Positions 22,321 to 29,972 of a stretch of DNA of 52,712 nucleotides are shown in pieces. The position numbers and the translations under genes were made by a program. Source of the stretch: 2-01-FULL-39-33 sp964361645 (GTDB lineage Bacteria > Patescibacteriota > Patescibacteriia > 2-01-FULL-39-33); assembly GCA_964361645.1 (NCBI GenBank), contig CAYIBK010000006.1:1-52712 (forward strand), given 5' to 3'. A model generated the notes under the pieces. That model did not search any database, was not told where the DNA came from, and saw only the letters and a list, made by a program, of their open reading frames with translations. Position 1 is the stretch's first letter, and each line of letters opens with the position of its first letter.

Positions 22321-25077
22321 ATGTCTATATTATCAATGTTTTTTGGTGATTCAAATGAAAAAGCGCTAAAGGCAATAAGGTTGATTGTCGAACAAATTAA
22401 TGGCCTGGAAGATAAAATGAAGTCGCTAACAGATGAGCAGTTAAAAAATCAAACCGTCAAATTAAAAGAGGAATTAAACAATGGCAAAACTTTAGATGAT
22501 ATTTTGCCAGAGGCATTTGCTACTGTCAGGGAAGCTGCCTATCGGGTTATTGGCCAAAGGCATTTTGATGTCCAATTGATTTCGGGCGTATCTTTGCATC
22601 GGGGACATATTTCGGAAATGAAAACCGGAGAAGGTAAAACTTTGGCGGCTACTGCCCCTCTTTATTTAAACTCTCTAACAGGTAAAGGAGTTCATCTTAT
22701 TACAGTTAATGATTATTTATCCAGAATTCATGCTGATTGGATGGGCAGAATTTATGATTTTTTAGGTTTGTCCACTAGCTGCATTCAACAGCAAAATATT
22801 TCTTATAGGTTTAATAAAGATAAAAAAACCGGTGAAGGCGATGAAATGTTAGATGTCCAACATCTGGAGCCCTGCACTAGAAAAGAGGCCTACGCTTGCG
22901 ATATCTTATATGGCACCAATAATGAATTTGGTTTTGATTATCTGCGTGACAACATGGCATCGACACTGGAAGAAAAAACACAGCGCGGATTATATTATGC
23001 CATTGTCGACGAAGTCGATTCTATTTTAATTGATGAAGCTAGAACACCACTAATTATTTCTGCGCCCGACATGGAATCAACTGATAAGTATTATCAGTTT
23101 TCAAAAATAGTCACAAAATTAGCTGAAGGACCGGATTATAATATTGATGAAAAAATGAGAGCTGTGACCTTAACAGATGAAGGCATCGAAAAAATAGAAA
23201 AAATATTAGGCGTGGAAAATATCTATACCGACAGGGGTATTAGAGATGTTCATCATATTGAGCAGGCGTTAAAAGCCCATGCTTTATTTAAAAAAGACCG
23301 AGACTACGTAATTAAAGATGGCGAGATTGTGATTATTGATGAATTTACCGGACGCATGATGTTTGGCCGAAGATACAGCGAAGGATTGCATCAGGCCATT
23401 GAAGCCAAAGAAAATGTTAAGGTCCAAATGGAAAGTGTGACTCTAGCCACTATTTCTTTTCAAAACTATTTCAGAATGTATAAAAAATTATCTGGTATGA
23501 CCGGAACAGCCGCCACCGAAGCGGAAGAATTTTCTAAGATCTATAAGTTAGAAGTAGTAGTGGTGCCCACCAATAAGCCGACAATTAGACAAGATTTAAA
23601 TGACAAAATATACAAAAACGAGACAGGCAAATTTCAGGCTTTAGTTGAAGAAATAAAAACCAGAAATAAATTAGGTCAGCCAGTTTTAATTGGTACAATT
23701 TCTATTGAGAAAAATGAAATTGTGGCTGAAATGCTAGAACGCGAAGGTATACAAGCCCAAGTTTTAAATGCCAAACATCATGAAAAAGAAGCTCATATAA
23801 TTGCTCAAGCTGGAAAATTTGGTGCTGTTACTGTAGCCACTAATATGGCCGGACGCGGTGTGGATATTATTTTGGGCGGTTATCCCTTTGATGAATCAGA
23901 ATATAAAAAGGTTGTAGCCACTGGTGGGCTTTGTGTTTTTGGCACTGAAAGGCATGAATCTCGTCGGATTGATAATCAATTGCGCGGTAGAAGTGGCCGA
24001 CAAGGTGATCCAGGTGCTTCGCAATTTTTCTTGTCTATGGATGACGATTTAATGAGGATATTTGGTTCTTCTAAAATGAAATCCGTTATGACTACTTTGG
24101 GGCTTCCCGATGATGTGCCGATAGAAAATAAAATGATCTCGGGATCAATTGAACAAGCCCAGAAAAGAGTGGAGGGCAATAATTTTGATATCAGAAAACA
24201 TTTAGTGGAATATGATGATGTTATGAACAAGCATCGGGAAACTATTTATAAAGAAAGAAATCAAATTTTGGATAGTGGTAATCCGGCCGATGGTTCTGAT
24301 ACTGACAGGGTTAGCACCAAAACTTTTGTGATTGATGCTATTGGTAATGAAATTAATAGTGTGGTTAAATTTCATACCAGTTCCAATTTAGAGAGCGAAT
24401 GGAATTTAAACGAGATTTATGAATCGATCAATGCCATGTTTTCGGTACCATTAGAATTAAGAAAAAATTTGGAAGATCTTAAAAATGAAGCTGGCAATAA
24501 TGAGGAAGATAATATGAGTCGATCTAAGATTATTGGCTATCTTAAAAAAATGGCAGTTGAAAAATATGATGAATTGGAAAAAAATATTAATATTCTTCCC
24601 AAGGGTGAATCCGAATTAGAACCTATGAGGCAAATTGAAAGAGGCATCTTGCTTAGAACCATTGATACTCTTTGGATTGAACATTTGGATACGATGCAGA
24701 ATTTAAGAACCGGCATCGGACTACGCGGCTATGGCCAAAGGGATCCTTTGATTGAATACAAAAGAGAGTCAATCAGATTATTCAGACAGCTTTTAAATGA
24801 AATAGATAAACAAGTGGCTTATAGTATTTTTAAAATTGGTATAGTAAATCCAACTCAAATAACAAATTCTGAAGTGCCTAAAGCCAATTTGCAATTTAGT
24901 GCGCCCAGCAAAGAATCCAGCGAGAAATCTCCCATGGAAGCCGACGCTGGTTTACAAGAAAGAAAAGCTGATAAAATTATAGAGGATAAATCCCATTTTG
25001 ATGGTGAGCGTGTTGGACGAAATGATCCCTGCCCCTGCGGTAGTGGCCAGAAATTTAAAAAGTGTCATGGGGCGTAG
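22321..25077 (+). CDS. secA: Preprotein translocase ATPase SecA
   Basis: 918 residues from ATG 22321; the upstream extension to 22243 overlaps the hpf terminator and is rejected. Motor protein that drives secretory preproteins through SecYEG. Walker A is MKTGEGKTLAAT, Walker B region VDEVDSILIDEARTPL, the second nucleotide domain has NMAGRGVDIILGG and QLRGRSGRQGDPG, and the C-terminus is a zinc-binding SEC-C motif (CPCGSGQKFKKCHG). Length is typical. The last 14 bp of coding sequence recur downstream at 25380-25393, with a degenerate copy at 25665. Confidence 0.96.
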   Translation: MSILSMFFGDSNEKALKAIRLIVEQINGLEDKMKSLTDEQLKNQTVKLKEELNNGKTLDDILPEAFATVREAAYRVIGQRHFDVQLISGVSLHRGHISEMKTGEGKTLAATAPLYLNSLTGKGVHLITVNDYLSRIHADWMGRIYDFLGLSTSCIQQQNISYRFNKDKKTGEGDEMLDVQHLEPCTRKEAYACDILYGTNNEFGFDYLRDNMASTLEEKTQRGLYYAIVDEVDSILIDEARTPLIISAPDMESTDKYYQFSKIVTKLAEGPDYNIDEKMRAVTLTDEGIEKIEKILGVENIYTDRGIRDVHHIEQALKAHALFKKDRDYVIKDGEIVIIDEFTGRMMFGRRYSEGLHQAIEAKENVKVQMESVTLATISFQNYFRMYKKLSGMTGTAATEAEEFSKIYKLEVVVVPTNKPTIRQDLNDKIYKNETGKFQALVEEIKTRNKLGQPVLIGTISIEKNEIVAEMLEREGIQAQVLNAKHHEKEAHIIAQAGKFGAVTVATNMAGRGVDIILGGYPFDESEYKKVVATGGLCVFGTERHESRRIDNQLRGRSGRQGDPGASQFFLSMDDDLMRIFGSSKMKSVMTTLGLPDDVPIENKMISGSIEQAQKRVEGNNFDIRKHLVEYDDVMNKHRETIYKERNQILDSGNPADGSDTDRVSTKTFVIDAIGNEINSVVKFHTSSNLESEWNLNEIYESINAMFSVPLELRKNLEDLKNEAGNNEEDNMSRSKIIGYLKKMAVEKYDELEKNINILPKGESELEPMRQIERGILLRTIDTLWIEHLDTMQNLRTGIGLRGYGQRDPLIEYKRESIRLFRQLLNEIDKQVAYSIFKIGIVNPTQITNSEVPKANLQFSAPSKESSEKSPMEADAGLQERKADKIIEDKSHFDGERVGRNDPCPCGSGQKFKKCHGA

Positions 25078-25098
25078 GAAGATGATACTATAAAAAAT

Positions 25099-25374
25099 AT
25101 GGAAAATTTAGAACAAAAAATCCAGAGAATTGAAGAACGAAATCAGCGAGTTGAGGCTAATAAGGCTTGGGAAACAAGCTGGACAAGACGGGTGTTGCTG
25201 ACAATCTTCACTTATCTTGCAATCGGCGTGTATATGTGGGCGATTGATATTCCGAAGCCGTGGTTAAACGCCATAGTGCCCGCGGTAGCATTTATGTTAT
25301 CAACGCTTACAATGCCATTTTTCAAGAAAATTTGGATCAAAAGGAATAGAAAATCCCCGTGGGATGGGGGATAA
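25099..25374 (+). CDS. Small membrane protein with N-terminal coiled coil
   Basis: 91 residues. A charged heptad-like helix (QKIQRIEERNQRVEANKAWE) is followed by two membrane helices (VLLTIFTYLAIGVYMWAI and AIVPAVAFMLSTLTMPFF) and a basic tail. The layout is a small membrane-associated protein; no family is assigned. It sits 21 bp after secA and is bracketed by a 14-bp direct repeat of the secA 3' end, which suggests it arrived by insertion there. Confidence 0.6.
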   Translation: MENLEQKIQRIEERNQRVEANKAWETSWTRRVLLTIFTYLAIGVYMWAIDIPKPWLNAIVPAVAFMLSTLTMPFFKKIWIKRNRKSPWDGG

Positions 25375-25379
25375 GCAGC

Positions 25380-25393
25380 AAAAGTGTCATGGG
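25380..25393 (+). repeat. 14-bp direct repeat of the secA 3' end
   Basis: AAAAGTGTCATGGG here is identical to 25058-25071, the codons for the KCHG end of SecA. The two copies bracket the 25099-25374 gene. Confidence 0.6.
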
Positions 25394-25406
25394 AAATAAT
25401 AATAAA

Positions 25407-25426
25407 AACCACCTGTTGGGGTGGTT
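25407..25426 (-). terminator. Terminator of the 47-residue small gene
   Basis: AACCACC/GGTGGTT stem followed on the minus strand by a T-rich tail (complement of 25393-25406). Confidence 0.7.
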
Positions 25427-25450
25427 GTGCAGGAGATGTTCTTAATTTTA

Positions 25451-25594
25451 CTAGAAGTATTGTGTATCACGAGAAAAATCATACCGTTTATAAGGATGGC
25501 CGCGGTAGGTTTCTAGATGGGCGAAATACTTAAAACAATTCCAAATCGCAATAAATGGGTTAAGAAGTTTCATGGCGTAGCGTAGATACTTCAT
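25451..25594 (-). CDS. 47-residue small basic aromatic protein
   Basis: Not previously obvious because of its size. ATG at 25594 is preceded by AGGAG about 8 nt upstream. The frame encodes 47 residues rich in Tyr, Phe and Arg (FKYFAHLETYRGHPYKRYDF) and ends 25 bp before a clean terminator on the same strand. The first half is amphipathic-hydrophobic (LLNPFIAIWNCF) and might touch the membrane. No family recognised. Ribosome-binding site plus terminator make it credible. A 16-bp palindrome (ACTCTGAATTCAGAGT, 25622-25637) lies upstream and could be an operator. Confidence 0.55.
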   Translation of the reverse strand: MKYLRYAMKLLNPFIAIWNCFKYFAHLETYRGHPYKRYDFSRDTQYF

Positions 25595-25664
25595 TGGTAT
25601 TTCTCCTAGGGTTGGGAAAAGAACTCTGAATTCAGAGTAGCATTATCAATGTGTTTCAGTCAAG

Positions 25665-25684
25665 AAATTTAAAAAATATCATGG
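25665..25684 (+). repeat. Degenerate copy of the secA 3' end
   Basis: AAATTTAAAAAATATCATGG resembles 25051-25070 of secA, and similarity continues past the stop codon (TAG..AAGAT). It lies just before the HAD gene at 25704. Confidence 0.45.
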
Positions 25685-25703
25685 GCAATAGAAAGATAAA
25701 ATT

Positions 25704-26309
25704 ATGAGCTGCCAAACAGTGTTATTTGATTTTGATGGAGTATTATGCAAAGGACGATTTTACGAGAAGACTTTACTGCCTAACCATCCTGAAGTATATA
25801 ATTGGATTCAGAAAAATATTTTCAGAAACAAAGAAATGGTTCATAATTGGATGAGAAATCAAATTACTTCAGTCGAGATAAATGAATTAATAGCGGAAAA
25901 TACTGGAATCGAATACAAGCTTTTGAATGAATTATATGAAGAAAGCATTCGCCGAATGGAATTAGAAAAAGAAATTATATATTTGTCGGAATCGCTAAAA
26001 TTGTCTGGCAATAAAATTGGGATTGTGACTGATAATATGGATATCTTTTCAAAAATCACAGTCCCCAATCATCAGCTTGATACATTATTTGATGTCATAA
26101 TTAATTCTGCAGATTATGGGTTATTGAAAAAAGACGAGAACGGCAAATTATTCGATATCGCCTTAACTTTTTTAGGAGAAAAGATTGAAAATAGTTTGAT
26201 GATAGATGATTCAGAAAAAACGATTGAATTGTATCAACGGAAAGGTGGCAGTGGATTTGTTTATCGAGATATTACAGAATTAAAATTGTTTTTATTGGGT
26301 AAAATATAA
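25704..26309 (+). CDS. HAD-superfamily hydrolase, subfamily IA-like
   Basis: 201 residues. Motif I FDFDGVLC supplies the nucleophile and acid Asp pair. A helical cap follows (residues ~20-85). Motif II is GIVTDN (Thr), motif III LLKKDENGK (Lys), and motif IV MIDDSEKTIEL (acidic metal ligands). Expected activity is phosphomonoester hydrolysis on a small metabolite; the substrate is unknown. It heads a run of three closely spaced plus-strand genes (25704-27306). Confidence 0.82.
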   Translation: MSCQTVLFDFDGVLCKGRFYEKTLLPNHPEVYNWIQKNIFRNKEMVHNWMRNQITSVEINELIAENTGIEYKLLNELYEESIRRMELEKEIIYLSESLKLSGNKIGIVTDNMDIFSKITVPNHQLDTLFDVIINSADYGLLKKDENGKLFDIALTFLGEKIENSLMIDDSEKTIELYQRKGGSGFVYRDITELKLFLLGKI

Positions 26310-26341
26310 ATAAAGTACAATAGGGGATATAAATAAATAAT

Positions 26342-26965
26342 ATGAAGAGATTAGAAAGAGAACCACAAATACCAGAATCAACTGACGAAGAAGTTTTTCA
26401 GTCTTATGTAGAAGACCTTAGGCTAGTGCCTGAAGACTTTGATAAGAAAATTATTGACATAGGCGCTGGATCAACTAAATTTGCCAAATGGGCCAAAGAA
26501 CACGGAATTAGCCGTGAGATTTATAGTTTAGAACCCCAAGAAGAGAGTATTCTAGAGAAAAATAAAAGTGTAACTGCTCTGGCTGAGGCCATACCTTTTG
26601 AGAATGGATCATTTGATTTGGTTATCTCCAGAGCTGCCATTCCCAATGTATATGAGGGCGAAGTAAATACTGAAACAGTGAGAGAAAAAGTTATCAATAG
26701 TTTGTCGGAAATGGTCAGGATTACCAGGCCAGGAGGCGAAGTGAGGCTCTCACGGGTATTGATACAGCAAGAACATAAACCCCAGTATGTTTTACCACCA
26801 GACATTGAGGAAGCTCTGGAGAGCTTGAAAGAAAAATATGATGTTGAGATAGAGAAAATCAGAATACCATCAGACGATATTTATCAACGCGAAAATCATC
26901 AGCTCATAAAGCTTTTAGCCGAGTCGTATTTAATAATTATTCGCAAGCCGATTAAAGATGAATAA
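26342..26965 (+). CDS. Class I SAM-dependent methyltransferase
   Basis: 207 residues. Motif I is IIDIGAGSTKFAKWA (about 40-54), the acidic loop after strand 2 is SLEPQEES, and the post-II region FENGSFDLVISRAAIPNV matches Methyltransf_11-type enzymes. MVRITRPGGEVRLSRVL is the strand-5 region. No substrate-recognition domain is seen, so the target is unknown. It follows the HAD gene by 32 bp and precedes a zinc-ribbon gene. Confidence 0.82.
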   Translation: MKRLEREPQIPESTDEEVFQSYVEDLRLVPEDFDKKIIDIGAGSTKFAKWAKEHGISREIYSLEPQEESILEKNKSVTALAEAIPFENGSFDLVISRAAIPNVYEGEVNTETVREKVINSLSEMVRITRPGGEVRLSRVLIQQEHKPQYVLPPDIEEALESLKEKYDVEIEKIRIPSDDIYQRENHQLIKLLAESYLIIIRKPIKDE

Positions 26966-26976
26966 AATTAAAGATT

Positions 26977-27306
26977 ATGAACAAAAAATTGGCATTTAAA
27001 AATGATAAATTTAAAAAGAAGCGCGGTGGATATTCTCGTTGTCTATTGTTGAGTTGCCAAATATGTAAAAATCCCATTTTGCTTTATCAAAAAGACGGCC
27101 CAGGGATTATCAAGCGTCTTTATTTAGATAGAATTTTTTCTCCCCAGAATATAATAGATAAAAATCTTACTTGTAAGAAATGCAAAACAATTATTGGCGT
27201 TAAAACCGTATATCAAAAAGAAAATCGACCAGCTTATAGATTATTTGCCGGTGCAATAGAGAAAAAGATTGTTAAAGGCAATAAATTGCCAAAAATTAAT
27301 TTTTAA
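26977..27306 (+). CDS. Zinc-ribbon-like small protein
   Basis: 109 residues, basic. Two CxxC pairs (CQIC near 28 and CKKC near 68) separated by about 40 residues can form one zinc ribbon. The stretch between them has YLDRIFSP. No catalytic motif is visible, and I cannot place it in a family. It starts 11 bp after the methyltransferase, so it is the last gene of the 25704-27306 group. Confidence 0.65.
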   Translation: MNKKLAFKNDKFKKKRGGYSRCLLLSCQICKNPILLYQKDGPGIIKRLYLDRIFSPQNIIDKNLTCKKCKTIIGVKTVYQKENRPAYRLFAGAIEKKIVKGNKLPKINF

Positions 27307-27327
27307 CTCTGCAGGATAAATAAAAAA

Positions 27328-27350
27328 GCCCAACTCTGAAGAGTTAGGGC
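27328..27350 (-). terminator. Terminator of the 27369-27560 gene
   Basis: GCCC-A-ACTC/GAGT-TA-GGGC type stem, followed by a T-run on the minus strand (complement of 27322-27327). It can also end the convergent plus-strand group. Confidence 0.7.
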
Positions 27351-27368
27351 GAATTTGTAAAAAATTAT

Positions 27369-27560
27369 TTACTCTAGTGTGAGAATTTGGAGTACGCTAT
27401 CAATTTTTCTGTTAAGGACACTTGCTCCACAAGAGCAAGGAGCAGAGCTTTCTAAATCATTAACAATACATTCATGGCCGTGGTTTAACCTCATAGATTC
27501 CAATATAACCTCTGCCCTCACAATTTTCTCAATTAAAGCCACCCTACTGGTAGAAGCCAT
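27369..27560 (-). CDS. 63-residue Cys-containing small protein
   Basis: The start at 27560 (MASTSRVALIEKIV) is chosen over 27659 because AAGGAG lies 8-9 nt upstream. The protein is mostly helical, with HGHECIVNDLESSAPCSCG in the middle, a His/Cys arrangement that could bind a metal. No family recognised. A terminator follows directly. Confidence 0.55.
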   Translation of the reverse strand: MASTSRVALIEKIVRAEVILESMRLNHGHECIVNDLESSAPCSCGASVLNRKIDSVLQILTLE

Positions 27561-27631
27561 ATAAAAACTCCTTTTTTGGTTGTGATTATGGACAGAATAA
27601 GTCCGTACTTTAGCTAGTTTACATGGTTGCG

Positions 27632-28225
27632 CTATTCTTTTCGTATAAAGAACTTCCAAACCTCTATCACATCCTGTCCAAACATTTTAGATGGCGTATG
27701 AAGGTGGATACGTAATTCAGTAAACAGATTGGAAATATAAAGTGACGGATCTTCAATGGTCTGATAGCTTATAATTTCTCCGGTTTCTGAGACACTTTCT
27801 TGGTCTCGCTTTGACTGATAAAAAAATCCGCCTACTAACCCATATCCTATGGTTGGAAATTCAGAAAAAATACGATTATAAAGATCATATTTTATAGTCG
27901 CTAGTTGGCAACACTCAACAGAAAACAAACTAATAAAAGCATTGGGGGAAAATGGCAAGAACTGTCTAAAATTTAAAGCCATATAGTTGGTCTGGATGAG
28001 GGGGGTTACAACACTAGTATCATTAAGGTCTAATCCAACATAATGAGAGTGATGGCTATCATGCGCGGGGTATTCGCCCAAACCGCAGCCTAAATCGATA
28101 ACACGCGGTGAATCGGGAAAGAATAACGAGGCAAAAAGTTTAAATATATGGTTATGATTTTTACGCACTATCTGTTCTTGCAGATAGTGGCGGTATTTTT
28201 GGTAGAAACTTTCATCATAGGGCAT
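27632..28225 (-). CDS. SAM-dependent methyltransferase-like protein
   Basis: 197 residues. Motif I VIDLGCGLGEYP (about 41-52) and the acidic strand-2 end YVGLDLND are clear, with SLFSVECCQLA in the motif IV position. An N-terminal helical cap precedes the fold. The C-terminal half has few conserved residues, so the substrate is unknown. Promoter TTGACT/TACTAT at 28270-28298 and GGAGG before the start support the chosen ATG. It is unrelated in detail to the methyltransferase at 26342. Confidence 0.75.
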   Translation of the reverse strand: MPYDESFYQKYRHYLQEQIVRKNHNHIFKLFASLFFPDSPRVIDLGCGLGEYPAHDSHHSHYVGLDLNDTSVVTPLIQTNYMALNFRQFLPFSPNAFISLFSVECCQLATIKYDLYNRIFSEFPTIGYGLVGGFFYQSKRDQESVSETGEIISYQTIEDPSLYISNLFTELRIHLHTPSKMFGQDVIEVWKFFIRKE

Positions 28226-28269
28226 AATAGTTAATCCTCCAAGTCGGCTGTTGTTAAAGATCTTAACTG

Positions 28270-28298
28270 ATAGTATTAAAAATAAATAAATTAGTCAA
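28270..28298 (-). promoter_or_regulatory. Promoter of the 27632-28225 methyltransferase gene
   Basis: TTGACT (28293-28298) and TACTAT (28270-28275), 17-bp spacer, minus strand. Confidence 0.6.
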
Positions 28299-28354
28299 TA
28301 TTTCGTATAACAAAATGATTAGTGGAATAAATCAAAATATAATGGAAAATAAAA

Positions 28355-28382
28355 ATGAGCATCTTAATTGTATGATGCTCAT
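28355..28382 (-). terminator. Terminator of the 28444-28986 small-gene cluster
   Basis: ATGAGCATC/GATGCTCAT stem with an A/T-rich loop, followed on the minus strand by TTTTTATTTT. Confidence 0.7.
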
Positions 28383-28443
28383 ATATTGCGTGTTGTAATT
28401 GTGGCGATCAGTGTGGTCATACCAATGGTCGGGCCAATAGCGG

Positions 28444-28747
28444 TTATGGTGTGTCTAGCGTAAGCTGAATACAGTCATAAGATCCGCCGTCAGCTCCTGT
28501 TCCTAGTTGAAGTTGCGCTTTTACTTTCGCAACTAATTTATCATCATTTATCATCATTATAGATGTGCACCATAGCTGGTCTACGAGATGTGGCCGATTC
28601 TGATTCAATCTTCACTTGAATATTCGGACATTTAAGAGCTAAAAGAAAGGCCAAATCTTCGGGGGCGTGAGCTTTTAACTCCCTAACAGCCCCAATTTCA
28701 TCAGGGGAATAGGCATAGGGGTCATTATCATGTTTATGATTATTCAT
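28444..28747 (-). pseudogene. Small gene frameshifted by a 10-bp tandem duplication
   Basis: From ATG 28747 the frame gives 67 residues ending YNDDK-stop at 28544. The unit TTATCATCAT is present twice in tandem (28538-28547 and 28548-28557). Removing one copy joins the frame smoothly to LVAKVKAQLQLGTGADGG and on to a stop at 28444, giving a ~96-residue protein whose second half continues the beta pattern of the first (VKIESESATSRRPAMVHIY). The distal part can now only be read from ATG 28557 (37 residues). I infer a recent slippage mutation or a reversible on/off switch. Protein family unknown; N-terminus is helical (SPDEIGAVRELKAHAPEDLA). Confidence 0.6.
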
Positions 28748-28796
28748 CTAAATGTTGGCGGATTTCATCAACTCGGGCTTGATCTTTGGCATCCAT
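28740..28796 (-). CDS. 18-residue leader-like ORF overlapping the next gene
   Basis: ATG 28796 has an AAGGAGA site ~5 nt upstream, and the frame of 18 codons (MDAKDQARVDEIRQHLDE) ends in TAA that overlaps the ATG of the 28747 gene (GATGAATAA). The following gene lacks its own clear ribosome-binding site, so this short frame probably feeds ribosomes to it by coupling. It could alternatively be the displaced N-terminus of that gene. Confidence 0.45.
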   Translation of the reverse strand: MDAKDQARVDEIRQHLDE

Positions 28797-28824
28797 TGAT
28801 TGTCTCCTTGATGTCGTTAGGGTT

Positions 28825-28986
28825 TTATTCGGTTAAATGTTTTTGGATATCTAAATATCCCCAAATACTTATTCGTAATATTGATTCATCTAGATCATCA
28901 GTTGGCCTAGTATTCCAAAAACCATCGATTATTTCGTTTGGTAATCCTTCTTCTTGGAGAATCTCATAAAAACGTTCCTTGGTCAT
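28825..28986 (-). CDS. 53-residue acidic small protein
   Basis: ATG 28986 is preceded by GGATGGAG and a possible promoter at 29026-29054. The 53 residues are acidic and probably helical at the start (KERFYEILQEEGLPNEIIDG), then DDLDESILRISIWGYLDI. No family recognised. It is the first gene of a minus-strand cluster of three tiny frames that ends at terminator 28355-28382. Confidence 0.55.
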   Translation of the reverse strand: MTKERFYEILQEEGLPNEIIDGFWNTRPTDDLDESILRISIWGYLDIQKHLTE

Positions 28987-29025
28987 TTCTCCATCCCTGT
29001 CGTTTGTTTTAAGGTTCTATTTAAG

Positions 29026-29054
29026 AAGCTATCAAACTAATTTATCTTTGTCAA
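29026..29054 (-). promoter_or_regulatory. Probable promoter of the 28986 small-gene cluster
   Basis: TTGACA (29049-29054), 17-bp spacer, TAGCTT (29026-29031) on the minus strand; the -10 is a weak match. Confidence 0.45.
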
Positions 29055-29069
29055 TATTTTAGTAAAAAA

Positions 29070-29190
29070 ATCACCCACCAATCGCAAGCAATTGGTGGGG
29101 CGTCCGTTCCAGGCGAAGGGCTATTAGATTTACAGATCTCTAAACCCCTAGCGATTCTGTAATCGGTGTCTGGACTTTTCGCTGGATAAT
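29070..29190 (-). ncRNA. Candidate structured small RNA with its own terminator
   Basis: On the minus strand the sequence folds as a branched structure. GTCC (complement of 29172-29175) closes with GGAC (29102-29105 region). Inside are a CGATT-ACAG-AATCG hairpin and a second hairpin with AGGG..TTAGA / TCTAA..CCCT arms. A strong CCCACCAAT/ATTGGTGGG hairpin (29074-29099) followed by a T-run ends the unit. There is no coding frame. It does not match any RNA class I can name; its 5' end and promoter are not certain. Confidence 0.45.
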
Positions 29191-29238
29191 ACTCTATAAT
29201 AATTAAATAAAAATCTAGCTAGATAATATAAATAAACT

Positions 29239-29916
29239 ATGGAGGAGAGCAAAAATAAAATTATTGTTGCCCTAGATAACTTATCATCTCAATCAGCTTT
29301 AGAGATAGCCGCTTCTTTAAGTGGTTTAGTTTGGGGGTTTAAGATAACTGATTTATTATTTGAATCAACTAATATCATTTCTCAATTAAAAAAATTTGGT
29401 CATGTTTTCGCTGATGCTAAATTACATGATATTCCCAAAACAGTCGAAAATGAAGTCAAGAAATTATCAGCCTTAGGAGCTGATTTAATAACAGTTCATG
29501 CTGCCGGTGGTTATGAAATGATGTTGGCAGCTAAAAGTGCTGCAGAGCAAAGCCAGATAGTAGCTGTAACTGTTTTGACTTCATTAGACGAGATTACGAC
29601 CGAAAATATATTCAATAAAAATATTAAAGACATAGTGTTGGATTTTGCTAAAGAAGCCCAGAGAGCATCTTTAGATGGTATAGTTTGTTCTGGCCAAGAA
29701 TTATTATATCTAAAAGATTTTTATAAACTAAAAAAAGTCGTGCCCGGTATACGGCCTGATTGGTTTAGTGAATCTAGCGATCAAAAAAGAATTATCACAC
29801 CACATGAAGCCCTAAATTTAGGGGCAGACTTTTTGGTTATTGGCCGGCCGATTTTGAATTATAATGATCCAGTTGAAGCTGTGAGAAAAATTTTAGCAGA
29901 AATTGACAGTTTTTAG
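29239..29916 (+). CDS. pyrF: Orotidine 5'-phosphate decarboxylase
   Basis: 225 residues, TIM barrel. Catalyses OMP to UMP, the last step of de novo pyrimidine synthesis. VALDN near the start, the Lys in GFKITDLLF, the catalytic D-K-x-x-D array in DAKLHDIPKTVENEV (about 59-73), VVPGIRPDW and VIGRPIL are all present. Length is normal for the short bacterial form. No other pyr gene is in the window, so it may serve salvage of host-derived orotate or OMP (inference). Confidence 0.93.
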   Translation: MEESKNKIIVALDNLSSQSALEIAASLSGLVWGFKITDLLFESTNIISQLKKFGHVFADAKLHDIPKTVENEVKKLSALGADLITVHAAGGYEMMLAAKSAAEQSQIVAVTVLTSLDEITTENIFNKNIKDIVLDFAKEAQRASLDGIVCSGQELLYLKDFYKLKKVVPGIRPDWFSESSDQKRIITPHEALNLGADFLVIGRPILNYNDPVEAVRKILAEIDSF

Positions 29917-29972
29917 TTATTTAGTTATATTAATAAATTCTAGAATAGGACATTTAATCATAAGGAGAAAAA

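Noticed and set aside
25541..25572. Another copy of the SecA C-terminal motif (KKFHGVA-stop) in the plus strand
   Set aside because: It is antisense to the start of the 47-residue gene and differs from secA at several positions; chance resemblance is more likely.
29102..29175. PyrR-type attenuator or RNase P RNA near pyrF
   Set aside because: Fragments such as AGTCCAGA or ACAGAA occur, but the PyrR loop and the RNase P core are incomplete and the best fold is on the strand opposite pyrF.
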